Assembly (NCBI RefSeq): GCF_035046485.1 | Contig: NC_085138.1 | Location: 94,715,766 to 94,779,765, forward strand | DNA: 64,000 nt | Direction: 5' to 3' | DNA from: Aedes albopictus | Lineage: Eukaryota > Arthropoda > Insecta > Diptera > Culicidae | Part shown: piece by piece, positions 10,046-19,981 of the stretch | How the letters are laid out: the number at the start of each line of letters is the position of its first letter | Numbering within the stretch: the stretch's first letter is position 1 | Translations under genes and position numbers: made by a program | The notes under the pieces: model-generated | The model's database searches: none | What the model saw: the letters and a program-made list of their open reading frames with translations, nothing else | Told to the model about the DNA's origin: nothing

Positions 10046-10295
10046 CGAATGAGTGTACTCAGTTTTGTACCTACCTTTTAATTTCGCCCTATTTTGCGTA
10101 TCCTTTGACAGATACACGTACATCGACAACCACTTGTAATCTTCCTCAGTGTCAGTTATCCACTAAGTGACACTGAGGAAGATTACAAGTGGTAGTCGAA
10201 ATACGCGTATCTGTCAAAGGATAAGCAAAATAGGGCGGAATGAAAAGGTACAAAACTGATTACACTCATTCAAAGAATTCGAAGTCGGTACAAGA
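10046..10295 (+). mobile_element. hairpin element with 11-bp target duplication and hammerhead-like motif (copy A)
   Basis: Two inverted arms (10047-10160 and 10166-10271) are followed by a short unpaired tail ending GTCGGTACAAGA. TCCACGGTATT (10035-10045) and TCCACAGTATT (10296-10306) flank it. Copy B (46215-46471) has the same architecture, tail and an 11-bp duplication. An 11-bp duplication with a one-sided tail fits Mutator-like or target-primed retroposition better than TA-type MITEs. It may derive from Penelope-type terminal repeats (inference). Confidence 0.7.
10169..10215 (+). ncRNA. hammerhead-ribozyme-like motif
   Basis: In order: GACA (10169), CTGAGGA (10173-10179), one extra A, stem GATTAC/GTAGTC (10181-10186, 10192-10197), GAA (10198), hairpin ATACGCGTAT (10201-10210), C (10211) and TGTC (10212-10215) pairing with GACA. 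This is the type I hammerhead plan with expected cleavage after C10211. It departs from canon by one unpaired base between the CUGANGA box and stem II. The opposite arm has a decayed core (GAT for GAA). Confidence 0.45.
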
Positions 10296-10330
10296 TCCAC
10301 AGTATTATTAATCTATCATATAACACCTAG

Positions 10331-10800
10331 GGTCTCCAGTTAGCCTAGTGGTTAACCCTCTCTTTCCCATGGTAGCACAGGTAATCCACTACTTTGCACT
10401 GTTCATACAAATACAGGATAAGTTAGATCATTCCCATTTTTTCGTCAGATGTTTGTATATGTTTGATGAACTATTATGCCAGATTTGGTTAAAAATTCTC
10501 TGCTCGTTTTTGTTTTAGAGTTAAATGAACAGTGCAAAGTAGTGGATCACCTGTGCTACCATGGGTAAGAGAGGGTTAAGGATATGGATCGCCACTCCGG
10601 AGACGACGGGTTCGATTCCCGATTCGGTTGGGAAATTTTTCTCAACTCTTTGGGCATAGTGTGTCATTGTATTTGCCACACAATGTACGAATGCATGCAA
10701 TGGAGTCAAAGAAAGCCCTTCAATTAGTAACTGTGGAAGTGGTTCAAGAACACTAAGTTGAAGAGAGTCAGGCCAAGTTCCAACGTTGTGACGTCACGCT
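10331..10800 (+). repeat. Feilai-like SINE, split by a MITE in box A
   Basis: The tRNA-like head is TAGCCTAGTGGTTAA, interrupted, then GGATATGG and box B GGGTTCGATTCCCG (10609-10622). The body has TTTGGGCATAGTGTGTC and GAACACTAAGTTGAAG. The 220-bp insert lies inside box A, so this copy cannot use its internal promoter. Its closest relative here is 17447-17606. Confidence 0.8.
10356..10575. mobile_element. 220-bp MITE with TTAA duplication
   Basis: About 50-bp inverted ends (CCCTCTCTTTCCCATGGTAG and complement, with about two mismatches) are flanked by TTAA at 10352-10355 and 10576-10579. TTAA is the piggyBac-type target. Removing the MITE and one TTAA rebuilds the SINE head. Confidence 0.9.
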
Positions 10801-11228
10801 ACTCATTCCCATTTTAACATTCTTTTTCAATGAAAACTAACTGTTCAACAGATCATACATATTGGAAATTTTACAAGGAATCCGAATATGCATAAATATT
10901 TGAGGGTTTTCGAATTTATGAGTTATAGTTAAAAGTCTGACCAAAAAGGCGTTAAAACGTTGTAACGTCACGGTAGAATGTGTCAATAGCAATAGCTCAA
11001 TGTTGAAGGATTTGTCATTGACAAAATCGTCATCATTGAAAATTCAAATGCAGTTTTCGCGCTCAAAACTTAAATGTTTGCATTGAAAATGTATTCACTG
11101 TACTTCATTCTCTACCCGCAACACAGTGAATACATTTTTACTGCGGATATTTCAGGTTTGAGTGAGAGAGCTGCTTTCAAATTTCTGATGATGACGGTTA
11201 TGTCAATGACGAATCTTTCAGCCTAATA
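10801..11228. other. no gene; dispersed repeat at 11085-11228
   Basis: The right part is the second copy of the repeat at 8481-8640. The rest is AT-rich with no recognised element. Confidence 0.4.
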
Positions 11229-11690
11229 ACAAATTGAGCTATCGATAAATGCAATATTTACCAGCAATAGTTGTTATTTCTTTGTTATTGAATACCTGCT
11301 CGATAACAGATGAAAGTATCAAAAAATGTACCACATAATAATAAAAGCTGTTATTCTTCTGTTCTTTAATACCTGCTCGATAACAAATTTAGCAATCGAT
11401 AAATTCTACTATTCAATAGTAAAAATTGTTATTACTTTGTTATTCAATACCTTTTGGATAACAAATGCAGCTTGGCAATGTGTTTGAAGTTTTAGGTATG
11501 CATTCATTATTTAAATAACAAGACTTGTTATTTTCTAGGTGTTATTCATACAAAATTTTGGTATTCGTTTTTGTTATTTTGCCTCTTATTACCACCTAAT
11601 GAAGAGCATATCAAGCTATGTTAGTATTTAGATAAAATACCTCGATATGTTATTAATTTGTTATTATTTTCTGCTCGGGTCGAGTACTGC
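11229..11690. repeat. GATAACA-rich imperfect tandem repeat / element end
   Basis: CTGCTCGATAACA recurs about 90 bp apart (near 11289 and 11380), with TTGTTATT/ATTGAATACC words between. The segment ends TTTTCTGCTCGGGTCGAG, complementary to the element end at 2645. It is probably part of a DNA element whose other end I could not find. Confidence 0.45.
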
Positions 11691-11834
11691 TCGAATGCAT
11701 AAGTGATAGAATTATGGTGATCCATTGACCCATTTTCTAGCTAAATCGAGATAATGTATAAATTGCCCCAAAGATAATGTCTAAAATTCGTCTCATGCAG
11801 TATGCAGACTATGAAGTACAGTTTTCTTTGCTTT

Positions 11835-12211
11835 CAATAACAAATATCGGACCGTGAACAACGATCCACATGCCATGATTTGATTCACAATTATCAGAAC
11901 GAATAATGCAGACCATGAACTAGTTGTAATTCCCGTGATTTGTGTTACCATGCATGTGAACTAAACTCCATGTACCGTGAACTAGATTTCAATCTATGCG
12001 AACAAGAATCATAGATATCCGAACACATTTCACGATCATATGATTTTTGATCTTGAGCTGCTCCGTTACTCAGGCGTTACATTTTTCTGGCGGAACAGGG
12101 TTTATGGGAACACGATTTTTATTTATGGTGTATTTTCGTAATTGAAAATCGTGCTTGTTCCGAATAACGTGACTGGTTGTGGACGGTTTTCAGAACGTGT
12201 TCAGAACGGTT
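11835..12211. repeat. dispersed repeat preserving an empty site
   Basis: Resembles 430-619 plus 1823-1850 (CCGTGAACTAGATTTC, GCGTTACATTTTTCTGGCGG, ATTTATGGTGTATTTTCG). TA at 12131-12132 corresponds to the site occupied by the 621-1822 element. Confidence 0.55.
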
Positions 12212-12214
12212 TTA

Positions 12215-12368
12215 GGGAACGTTCAAAAATTACGTCCAAGATTTGGGGGAGGGGGGGTCTAGAAAAGTGTGACAGTACGTGTATTGGGTATAGGGAAATT
12301 GCGTGACAGAGGGGGGAGGGGGGTCTAGAAATCCCGAAAAACGATGGACGTAATTTTTGAATCTTTCC
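12215..12368. mobile_element. G-run MITE with TTA duplication
   Basis: Ends GGGAACGTTCAAAAATTACG and CGTAATTTTTGAATCTTTCC, TTA at 12212-12214 and 12369-12371. Two GGGGGAGGGGGG-type blocks lie in the same orientation. Same family as 1209-1374. Confidence 0.8.
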
Positions 12369-12371
12369 TTA

Positions 12372-12620
12372 TGCGTGTGGAGAGGATTAACGCGCCCTTG
12401 GAGTTTTCGAACGGAATGTGTTGCGTACTATCTACGGCGGATTGCAGATGTAAGACGAGACTTGGAGAAGGCGAATGAACCACGAGCTGCATCAGCTGCT
12501 GAAAGAACCAACCATCGTCCATACCGCGAAAATCGGGAGGCTACGGTGGGCGGGTCATGTCATCAGGATGTCGGATAGCAACCCGACTGAAATGATTCTC
12601 GAGAGTCATCCTACCGGTAC
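12372..12620 (+). pseudogene. non-LTR retrotransposon ORF2 3' tail
   Basis: In one frame from about 12423: RTIYGGLQM, a stop, DETWRRRMNHELHQLLKEP and GRLRWAGHVIRMSDSNP. The GRLRW-GHV-RM signature is typical of the C-terminus of mosquito RTE/LOA-like LINEs. It is broken by a stop and isolated from its RT. It may belong to the same family as 1885-2512 and 14603-15178. Confidence 0.7.
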
Positions 12621-12625
12621 AAGAA

Positions 12626-14590
12626 TATATTGATATTATCGTATGAAATTTGGTAGTTTGTATTTAAAAACATGGAAATAATACGCTGTTACATAACTTT
12701 TAACGACTTGTTCATTTTACCCCATCGATTGTCCATTTTACCCCCACCGATTTTTTTCACGCTATTTCTATGCACGTTTTGGTGAAGAAAATTATCAATG
12801 AAAACAATATTTTTTGAATGCAATCCCTTTACAAGATTTCTAGAGTACATATATCATTATCTTCCATGTTACTCGGAGAAGCAGATGGATTTTGCCGTAT
12901 TTCCACTGGAAACGATCAAAATGCTAAGGTTGTCCACTTTACCCCCACCACCCCTAAGTAAGCTTCGGGGACTCCAGAACAACTGATTCGGGTGGTAAGA
13001 ATTGGCATTTTTCGTAGTTTATGATTTCGTATAACTCTGGGTCACACTACTCCAGAATCACAGTTACGCTCACTCCAACCGTCTACAATTCACGACCCGA
13101 GCAAAAAGACGAACCCGCCCGGATTCATTCAAAGTTGTGACATTCAGTTGTGATTGAGATTGAGACGGTCTACAAGTAATAGATGCATTTGCTTCATCAG
13201 TTTACTACATCAGTGTACCGAGTTTCCAATCATAGTCCTTAAACGTATCAGTTAGTTCCATAACTTCGCAAAGGAAAAAATCGTTTAATTTAAAACACTG
13301 ATTCTCCTCGAGGGCTCTTTTAAAGAAATAATTTTAATTTGTTGTTTTCCCATATTTACGTCCATAGAACGCACAAATAACTGCTTCCCCGAAATGTACA
13401 AATGTACCACCAGTTGCATTCGTTTGTTATGGTATCATTTAAACTTGACCCTGAAAACCCACATCACCAGCAGCAGAATGCAATTTCATAACAACAACAA
13501 TAACCAACTTGCACATCACCCGTCCAGAGTATTTCGTTACTAAAATTCGAACCTGTTCCGATCTCAATTGCACTCTGCTGGTTGATACTGGGAACGTGTA
13601 TATCCACGAAAATCGAAAGACTGTTGCATGTGCGACCAGGAAACACCGCTCCCTTTTGGATTTCAAACGAAATTTACATTTTGATCACCCATCAGTAAGA
13701 AACGAAACTCCACCAATTGTGTTTCAACCCCTATTTCTGAGAAAATGCTGAACTGTCAGCCGCTCCTTACCAGTATAGTAGTTGGAAACTTGTTTCCCCC
13801 TGACTATATGTAGGTACATCAAATAACAAGGGGTGAAAATCCCAAACCAGCAATGTCGACCGATTGGGGATCGCTTCCTGAGGCACATGTTGGTTGCTAG
13901 CTGAAGAGGAGCTGCGCTCTGGTGCTGCTGCTAAATACTCACAAAGGAAAAATCGTTTCATTGCTCAAAACTTGCCCCGTAATCGGATTGTGCACCCTTT
14001 TATTTTCCTGCTCGAGAGGAACAACTGTCGCTTCGACTGACCAAGATGGGACACGTTTTATAGTTTTTTATTTGAATGAATTAAAATGCTTATAGAAAAA
14101 AAAATCCATCGCTGGTTCACGTTTATTCACGGTCACAGCGACAGAGTGTGTTGGACGGGTACCGCTGAGCACCACGTTGTTGATGATGTGTATTTTCTCT
14201 ACATCGCATCGCCAGCGCGTCGGTTTCATGTGGTCGCCGGTGTTCACAATGGGGCAGATGTTCAGAAAGTAGACCTTTCCATCCGGCCGCCACCAGTTCT
14301 ACTTCTCTGGTAGCTATTCCTTTCGAATCGAGCTGTTGTGCGAGCTCCTTTTTATAACTCCTTAGCTATAGGTATTATTATTTCCCATTCATAGTGGGCA
14401 ACGTGTGCGCGAGTGATCTTATTATTCAGCCACTCGAGTTATTGCATTTATTAGAGATATGGTCGTGACAGTTCGTACCACTAAATTAAACCGTTAAAAA
14501 TATTATGAACTGGCACATAACAAAACACGGTAGATAAATTATTTCAATGATCGAATAGTTTTTCATGAGACTCTTCAAAAGGATTCAAAC
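12626..14590. other. no gene recognised, low-copy appearance
   Basis: A few frames of 60-80 codons overlap in several registers (13439-13751, 14086-14313) without recognisable domains or codon-like structure. ATTTTACCCC words recur at 12720-12760 and 12940. This is one of the stretches most likely to be ordinary intergenic or intronic host DNA. Confidence 0.4.
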
Positions 14591-14602
14591 TTATTTCTGA
14601 AT

Positions 14603-15178
14603 TTGAAAATGACAAGATTGAAGGACAAACATGATAAAGAGGTTATTACTATAACGTACTGTGTGCAGAACTGCGTAAGGGTTTCGGATGAACTATACAG
14701 TTCATTCGACTCTCGCCGGGGACTGCAACAAAGTACCGGACTCTCATTCATACTCTTCAACATCGCTCTGGAAGAAGGTGTGATGCGACGAGCCGGGCTC
14801 AACAGCCGGGAAACGATTTTCACAAAATCCGGTCAATTTGTGTGCTTTGCGGATGACAAGGACATTATCGCCAGAACATTTGGAACGGTGGCAGAGCTGT
14901 ACACCCGCCTGAAACGCGAAACAGCAATGGTCGGACTGTTGGTGAATGCGTCCAAAACAAAGTACATGCTGGCAGGCGGAACCGAACATGACCGGGTCTG
15001 TCTAAGTAGCAATGTATATAACTATAGACGGACATATCTTCGAGGTTGTGGAGGAATTCGTCTATCTGTCAATGTCAGACGTGAAATTCAAAGACGTGTC
15101 ATCAGTGGAAGTCGTGCCTTCTACGGGCTCCGCTGCGGTCTAAAAAGATTCACCCACTCACTAAATCAAGGGCGTAGC
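14603..15178 (+). pseudogene. reverse transcriptase core fragment of a non-LTR element
   Basis: A 192-codon open frame carries RRGLQQSTGLS (residues 38-48, where the usual RQGD has decayed), LFNIALE (51-57), the catalytic FADD box (82-85) and VNASKTKYMLAGG (114-126). It covers RT palm blocks only, with no endonuclease and no tail. The frame stays open but the QGD motif is lost. It ends where the G-rich 15180-15210 segment begins. Confidence 0.8.
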
Positions 15179-15319
15179 TAGCTTTTCGGTCAGGGGGGGT
15201 AGGCGAGAGAATTTCCTGGAGAAATGTTTGAAAGCACTTTGAGCATGTAAGTACGAAGTCACAGTGACTTCGACGCAACCAAAACCTGCGCTCCCGTGAC
15301 TCTTTTGTGGCATATGTCT

Positions 15320-15535
15320 TGCTTTGAAGAATCCCTGGAATAAAGTTCTGAAAAAACTGCTGGAGGGATTCCTGAAAGAATCCTTCCTAAATTCCTGGTT
15401 CCTATATGCATCCTTTTTAAAGTATTTTCCAGTACTATTCGCTGGAGGAATTCCTCCAGAAATTCTTGTAGTAATTCACATGAATTATCGGGTAATTCTA
15501 GAGAAATTCTTGGGTACTTTTAGGTGATTTTCGAC
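15320..15535. repeat. 12-bp satellite block left of the Penelope-like element
   Basis: Words such as CTGGAGGAATTCC and GAATTCTAGAGAAATTC follow the 12-mer. The array resumes at 17290 beyond the Penelope-like element. Confidence 0.65.
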
Positions 15536-16160
15536 CGGAATACTACTAGTATACAGATGTTGGCTTTCTCGGTTTAGGGTCAATCTAAACGGCTAGTTTT
15601 GGATTACCCTACGTTTCGGCCGGCTTTATTTGGCCTTTATCAAGGGATAAAAACTGAAAACATTACACATTTAGTATACTTTAACATTGAACAACGATTA
15701 CTTGTACCTACTCAGTCAACCGTTTTTTTGTCCTATAGTTTATTGCCGCCATAGCGGGTGAGGGCTTCTTGTTTTCTGCCTGAGTGGACAAAACATATTA
15801 CATGAAGGATTTGGGACTTTAATTGGCTAGACTTACAATTATCATACATATAGTTTTTACAAATTTTCTGGACTGCACAGGTGAACACTACAGTACTTGA
15901 CGGTACTCAACGGCTATTTTAAACATGGAGGGTTAGATTTAGAGCTATTGTTCGACATCGGTTAGGTCTACTGTATCTACTGTGGTATATGGTCTATCGT
16001 TGCTCATTCGTCTTCTACGTGATTGGGTTGTCTTGACTGTGTGTAAAATACCAGCATACGTGATATTTAGCCCATCTTCGTCTGTTCGAAAGTGTGTTGG
16101 AAGTGTTGTGTATGTGACACATTTCCAACATCCGGTAAGGCAGAAGAACAGTACGATCTG

Positions 16161-17183
16161 TCAACTATTTTTGTAATTTAATGTGTGTTGACATTCGAGC
16201 ATATATTGTATTAGTGCTGTATTGGGCTGTGTATCGTGTTCTGTGGTATTGGAGTGTTTGTTTACATTAGATCTGTGTCCACTGATTCTCTTTTTGAGAT
16301 GATTGGTCGTCATACCGACACGGAACCAGAAATCAACCCAAATATAGGTTCTTTTCACTCATATCGGCTCTACGGTGCGAGAACCCAAATTTAGCTATAC
16401 CGCGTTAAAGCTCTGAGTGGTTAGTTTCCGTTTGATCCCGGCAGAAAATTGCAACCCATCGCAAAGTTCTTTCTACCTAACGTTGACTTTCGAAGTACCC
16501 TAGTGGGTTGAAATAAACCTACTTTTGGGTAAACGGCAAAGAACCCAAATTTGGCTTCTCCCACGGACATTATCAGCTAGGTAGCTGCTTCTCGCTTTGT
16601 TTTTGACAACATTTCGAGCGGGAGAGCGAGGAAACAACCCACTGCTGGGTAAAAAGTTCAAGCGGTTTACTTATTTTTGCGTTCTTTTAACGTATTTTTT
16701 AGGTAATCCGTTTTTTTTTCGTGTATGTATACTTTATCACAATTGGTACATGGTATACTGTAAATGACGTTATGCTGTTCTAGGGGTGTAACTGCATCTT
16801 TTACAGGTTTGAGAAGTGTTTTTGTGCTTTTTATGTTGTATGTGGCTATTTTAACAGATGGATATTCTCTTTTTAGGATCTCTGATATGGAACGACTCAG
16901 TATTGGGATGTTTGGCATGGATTTGTAGACGACTTCGATTGGTATCTAACTGTTTGGTGCTTGTAGAGTGTGCTGCGATACTGGGAGGATTGTTGTTGTT
17001 CCTGGATCTGCTTGCGATGATTGTTGTGGTGGGTGGCTTATGTTGTATGTTGTGACTGGAGGGAGTTGCCGTGATGAGCGCTGCTTGGTTGTTCCTGGTG
17101 TGGCTTGTTAGTCTGTTGATTAATGACGAAGGGTAGTTGTTCTGTCGTACGATTTGCAAAATTTTGTGTTTGACTTGTTCCAT
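16161..17183 (-). pseudogene. Penelope-like ORF remnant (RT-EN linker and GIY-YIG region)
   Basis: Minus-strand pieces run from 17183: a linker (MEQVKHKILQIVRQNN...), then, after a frameshift, VIYSIPCTNCDKVYI (about 16770) with the CxxC seen in Penelope endonucleases. A 308-bp insertion follows, then VGMTTNHLKKRISGHRSNV and ALIQYMLECQHT (16161-16320). The expected YIG reads YIH before the insertion. It is broken by frameshift, insertion and truncation. Confidence 0.75.
16345..16666. mobile_element. unidentified insertion in the Penelope-like ORF
   Basis: This segment has no coding match and separates two parts of the endonuclease frame. AACCCAAATATAGGTTC at the left and AACCCACTGCTGGGT at the right recall one another, and AGAACCCAAATTTGGCT-like words repeat inside. 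Boundaries are approximate. Confidence 0.4.
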
Positions 17184-17200
17184 TGACGACTTGTTTTCCC

Positions 17201-17234
17201 TTGATAAAGGCCAAATAAAGCCGGCCGAAACGTC
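17201..17234 (+). ncRNA. decayed hammerhead-like motif in Penelope-like terminal repeat
   Basis: TTGATAA, A, stem GGCC...GGCC, GAAA, then CGTC. Relative to the hammerhead core, C3 reads T and G8 reads A, so activity is unlikely. An inverted copy lies at about 15610-15643. Hammerhead motifs have been reported from Penelope-like terminal repeats. Confidence 0.4.
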
Positions 17235-17289
17235 GGGTAATCCAAAACTAGCCGTTTAGATTGACCCTAGACCGAGAAAGCCACCATAT

Positions 17290-18260
17290 TCTTAAGTACA
17301 TCCCTGGAAAAGGGTTTCAGAATTTTTTGAAGGATATCTGAACGAATATTTAAAGATAAACTGAGAGGAATTTCTGAAGAAATCCCTTCTGGAATTCTTG
17401 AAAAAATTGCCAGAGCAATCCCTGGAGAAATTTCTGAAAGGGCTTTCCTTGCCTACCACTGCATGAATTTGAATATTGTGAGGCAAGTACAATGATACAC
17501 TATGCCCAGGGAGTCGAGAAAATTTTCCCGACCGGAACGGGAATCGAAGCCGCTGTCTCCGGATTGGCGATCCATAGCCTTCTCCACTAGGCTAACTGGC
17601 GACCCCTGAAGGTATACCTGGAGGAATTCTTGGGAAAATTATGGGAGGAATCGCTAGAAAAATTTCTGGAGAAATCTTATAAAGCATTCCTGGAGAAATT
17701 CTAGAGAAATTTCTGAAGGAATCCTTAGAGAAATTCCTGAAGGAACTTCTAGAGGAATTTCTGGAGGAATTTCTGGAAAAAAACTCGAAGGAATTCATAG
17801 AGGAATCTGGAACAACTTCTGAGACAATCCCTAGATGCTTTTGTGGAGGAATCCTTGGAAGAATATTTGGAGGAATCTTCGAAGGATTTCCTGGAGGAAC
17901 CCCTAGGAAAATCCCCTAAGTAATTTGTGGAGAAATCTCTGGACGGATTCCTGAAACAATATCTGAAGGTATGCCTGGAGAATTTCCTGGAAAAATTTCT
18001 GAAGAATTCACTAGAGGTTTTCCTGGAGAAATTGCTGGCTTAATTTCTGAGAAATGTCCAGGAGCAATTCCTTGATCAATTGATGGAGAAATTCCTGGAT
18101 AAAATCCATGAGGAATTTCTAGAAAAATCCTCGAAGGGAATCCCTGGGGGAATCCTTTTAGAAATTCGTGGAAACATCCCTGAAAAAAACCCCTGAAGAA
18201 GTGCCTGGGCGATTTCTTAGGGGCATTCCTTTTGAAATTCCTGGAGAAATCCAGCAGCAA
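17290..18260. repeat. 12-bp satellite block, interrupted by a SINE
   Basis: Consecutive 12-mers such as GAATTTCTGGAG and AAATTCCTGAAG continue the array left of the Penelope-like element. A minus SINE lies at 17447-17606. Minus-strand frames here (17592-17798, 17916-18260) are four-residue repeat translations. Confidence 0.8.
17447..17606 (-). repeat. Feilai-like SINE, 3'-truncated
   Basis: On minus: GTCGCCAGTTAGCCTAGTGG (box A), box B GGCTTCGATTCCCG, then GGGAAAATTTTCTCGACTCC and CTGGGCATAGTGTATC. It matches the head and early body of 10331-10800. It sits within the satellite. Confidence 0.75.
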
Positions 18261-18403
18261 TCTGGAGGTCCGAGTTCAATTCTCAGTTTTCCCACAGATT
18301 AATTTATACACTCCTAAACATCCCTTCTGGACGCAGCTAATGGCAATGGCTCCCGAAAGCGTTTTTATTTTATTTTTACACAATTAATAAATTTCATTGA
18401 TTA
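18261..18403. other. short unassigned spacer
   Basis: Separates the satellite from the foldback element. No features seen. Confidence 0.3.
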
Positions 18404-18978
18404 CACAGCGCAACAATTTTTTGTCTCAAGAGCAAACTTATGTGTCTCTGGCAGATTTTGAGCCGCTGTATCCAAATTTGAACTCAGATTTGCTCCAGAC
18501 ATCACAATTTTGAGCTATACCTCAATTTATAGAGCAAAATATGCGATTTTGGGCTTTTTTGACTGCATGTTATTAAGCATGGAAATATATTTTTAAGCAA
18601 TTAAAGGATAAATCGGTCAGTTAACATCTAAATTAATGACTCATGCAAAATATTTCGATTTACCAAATCAAATTTGATAGAGTTAGGCATTTTATGTCAG
18701 TATGAAAACTTGCATGCAACTTTTGGAGGGCGACTTGTATGGGAAATATCGTACCTGACATAAATCGCTTAAAACTATCAAATTCGACTTGGTAAAACGA
18801 AATATTTAGCATGAGTCGTTAATTTTGATGTTAACTGACCAATTTATCCTTTGATTACTTAAAAAATATATTTCCATCCTTAATGGCTTGCAGATTCGGA
18901 TTCAGCGGCCCAAAATCTGTCAGAGACACATAAGTTTGCTGTTGAGACAGACCAAAAGCTAATTTTTGTTACGCTGTG
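18404..18978. mobile_element. 575-bp foldback element with TTA duplication
   Basis: The ends CACAGCGCAACAATTTTTTG and complement, plus the shared GAGCAAACTTATGTGTCTCT, give arms of over 250 bp. TTA flanks it at 18401-18403 and 18979-18981. A second copy lies in the opposite orientation at 41499-42065. Confidence 0.85.
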
Positions 18979-19164
18979 TTACTGATTAAGCACATATTAA
19001 GCCTCAAATCTGCCTTCAAATGAACCTCAAATCAGCTAAAGGTTGAATAAAATCACCAAAATTAGATGTTTAGGAGCTGAATAAAGGATTGTACCTCTTG
19101 TGCTCAAATGTTCAAATGAAAGCTGATTTGAAATAGTTGGAGACATGTTTGTACAGCATCAAAC

Positions 19165-19430
19165 AGTTACCTGAGAATCCTAAGAAGAGTTCCTGGGGGA
19201 ATCTTTGGAGAATTTTTTGAAAATAAGTTGTTCCAGAAAGTATCACAGAAGGAATTCCCGGGTGAAGCCCTGAAGAAAATCTTGGAGGGATCCCTGGAGG
19301 ATTTTCTGGAGGAATCCCTGAAGGATATACTAGAGGAATGCCTGTAAGGACTCCCGGAGGTATCTCTAGAAAAACTCCTGGAGGAATCGCTAGAGATTTC
19401 TGTAGGAATCCGTGGAGGAATCCACCTATG
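19165..19430. repeat. 12-bp satellite block
   Basis: CTGGAGGATTTTCTGGAGG, CTGAAGGATATACTAGAGG and similar. Minus frames of proline/isoleucine repeats arise from it. Confidence 0.7.
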
Positions 19431-19643
19431 GTGAACAGAACCCTTACTGCACTCATCAAAGATAGTCATCTATTTTATTCAAATAAAATATATTTATTTA
19501 ATGTAATTGTGCATTTTGGTCATTCTTGAATATAAGTTCGTATTTTATAATGAATACGTTATAAAGAAAGTACTGTTCTAAGAAATTATCATATCTTTGA
19601 TTTTCTTGTTAAATTAATGTTTCTCTAAGGACATGTTCTATCA

Positions 19644-19981
19644 TGACAATATTTTATTGCCCTTTTCCGGCTATACCAGTCGGCTAGTATGTCTGAAATA
19701 GACGTAAAATTTGAAGTATTTTTAGGCAAAGTACGTTTAATTGGCAAATTGAGAGATAAATTTGTGAAAAAATTACCACTTGTTTTGGTGGGATTCGAAC
19801 CCACGACTCCGTTATCGCTAGCCCGGCGCTTTAACCAACTGCAGAGTTGTAACTTGTTCTGTAGCATAGTTGGTTAAAGCGCCGGACTAGCGATAACGGA
19901 GTCGTGGGTTCGAATCCCACCAAAACAAGTGGTAATTTTTTCACAAATTTATCTCTGAATTTGCGTACTTTGCCTAAAAAT
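19644..19981. repeat. inverted (head-to-head) tRNA-derived SINE dimer with 13-bp target duplication
   Basis: A SINE on minus (19855 down to 19644) abuts an inverted partial copy on plus (19855-19981). ACATGTTCTATCA flanks the whole at 19631-19643 and 19982-19994, so both halves appear to have integrated together. The plus half lacks the SINE end (stops after GCCTAAAAATA) and has a small internal deletion. A related head lies at 28274-28346. Confidence 0.85.
19855..19927 (+). repeat. tRNA-like head of the SINE
   Basis: A 73-nt tRNA-sized unit: TGTTCTG pairs with CAAAACA (6 of 7), box A TAGCATAGTTGG, box B GGGTTCGAATCCC. It recalls tRNA-Thr, but the anticodon arm (CCGGACTAGCGATAACGG) is distorted and the position suggests AGC. 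It is a SINE promoter, not a tRNA gene. Confidence 0.75.

Larger units (their letters stand above)
15561..17283 (-). mobile_element. Penelope-like retroelement, 5'-truncated, inverted terminal repeats
   Basis: About 90-bp inverted repeats (15561-15650 and 17194-17283, with GGCTAGTTTTGGATTACCC) enclose a minus-strand frame with the C-terminal GIY-YIG-type endonuclease region. Inverted terminal repeats and GIY-YIG are Penelope hallmarks. The reverse transcriptase is missing, so it is a truncated copy. It interrupts a 12-bp satellite. A decayed hammerhead-like motif lies in each repeat. Confidence 0.75.

Noticed and set aside
19855..19927. functional tRNA gene
   Set aside because: A box A/box B pair and a 73-nt size are present, but the anticodon arm is distorted, the unit is fused to a SINE body and exists as an inverted dimer.
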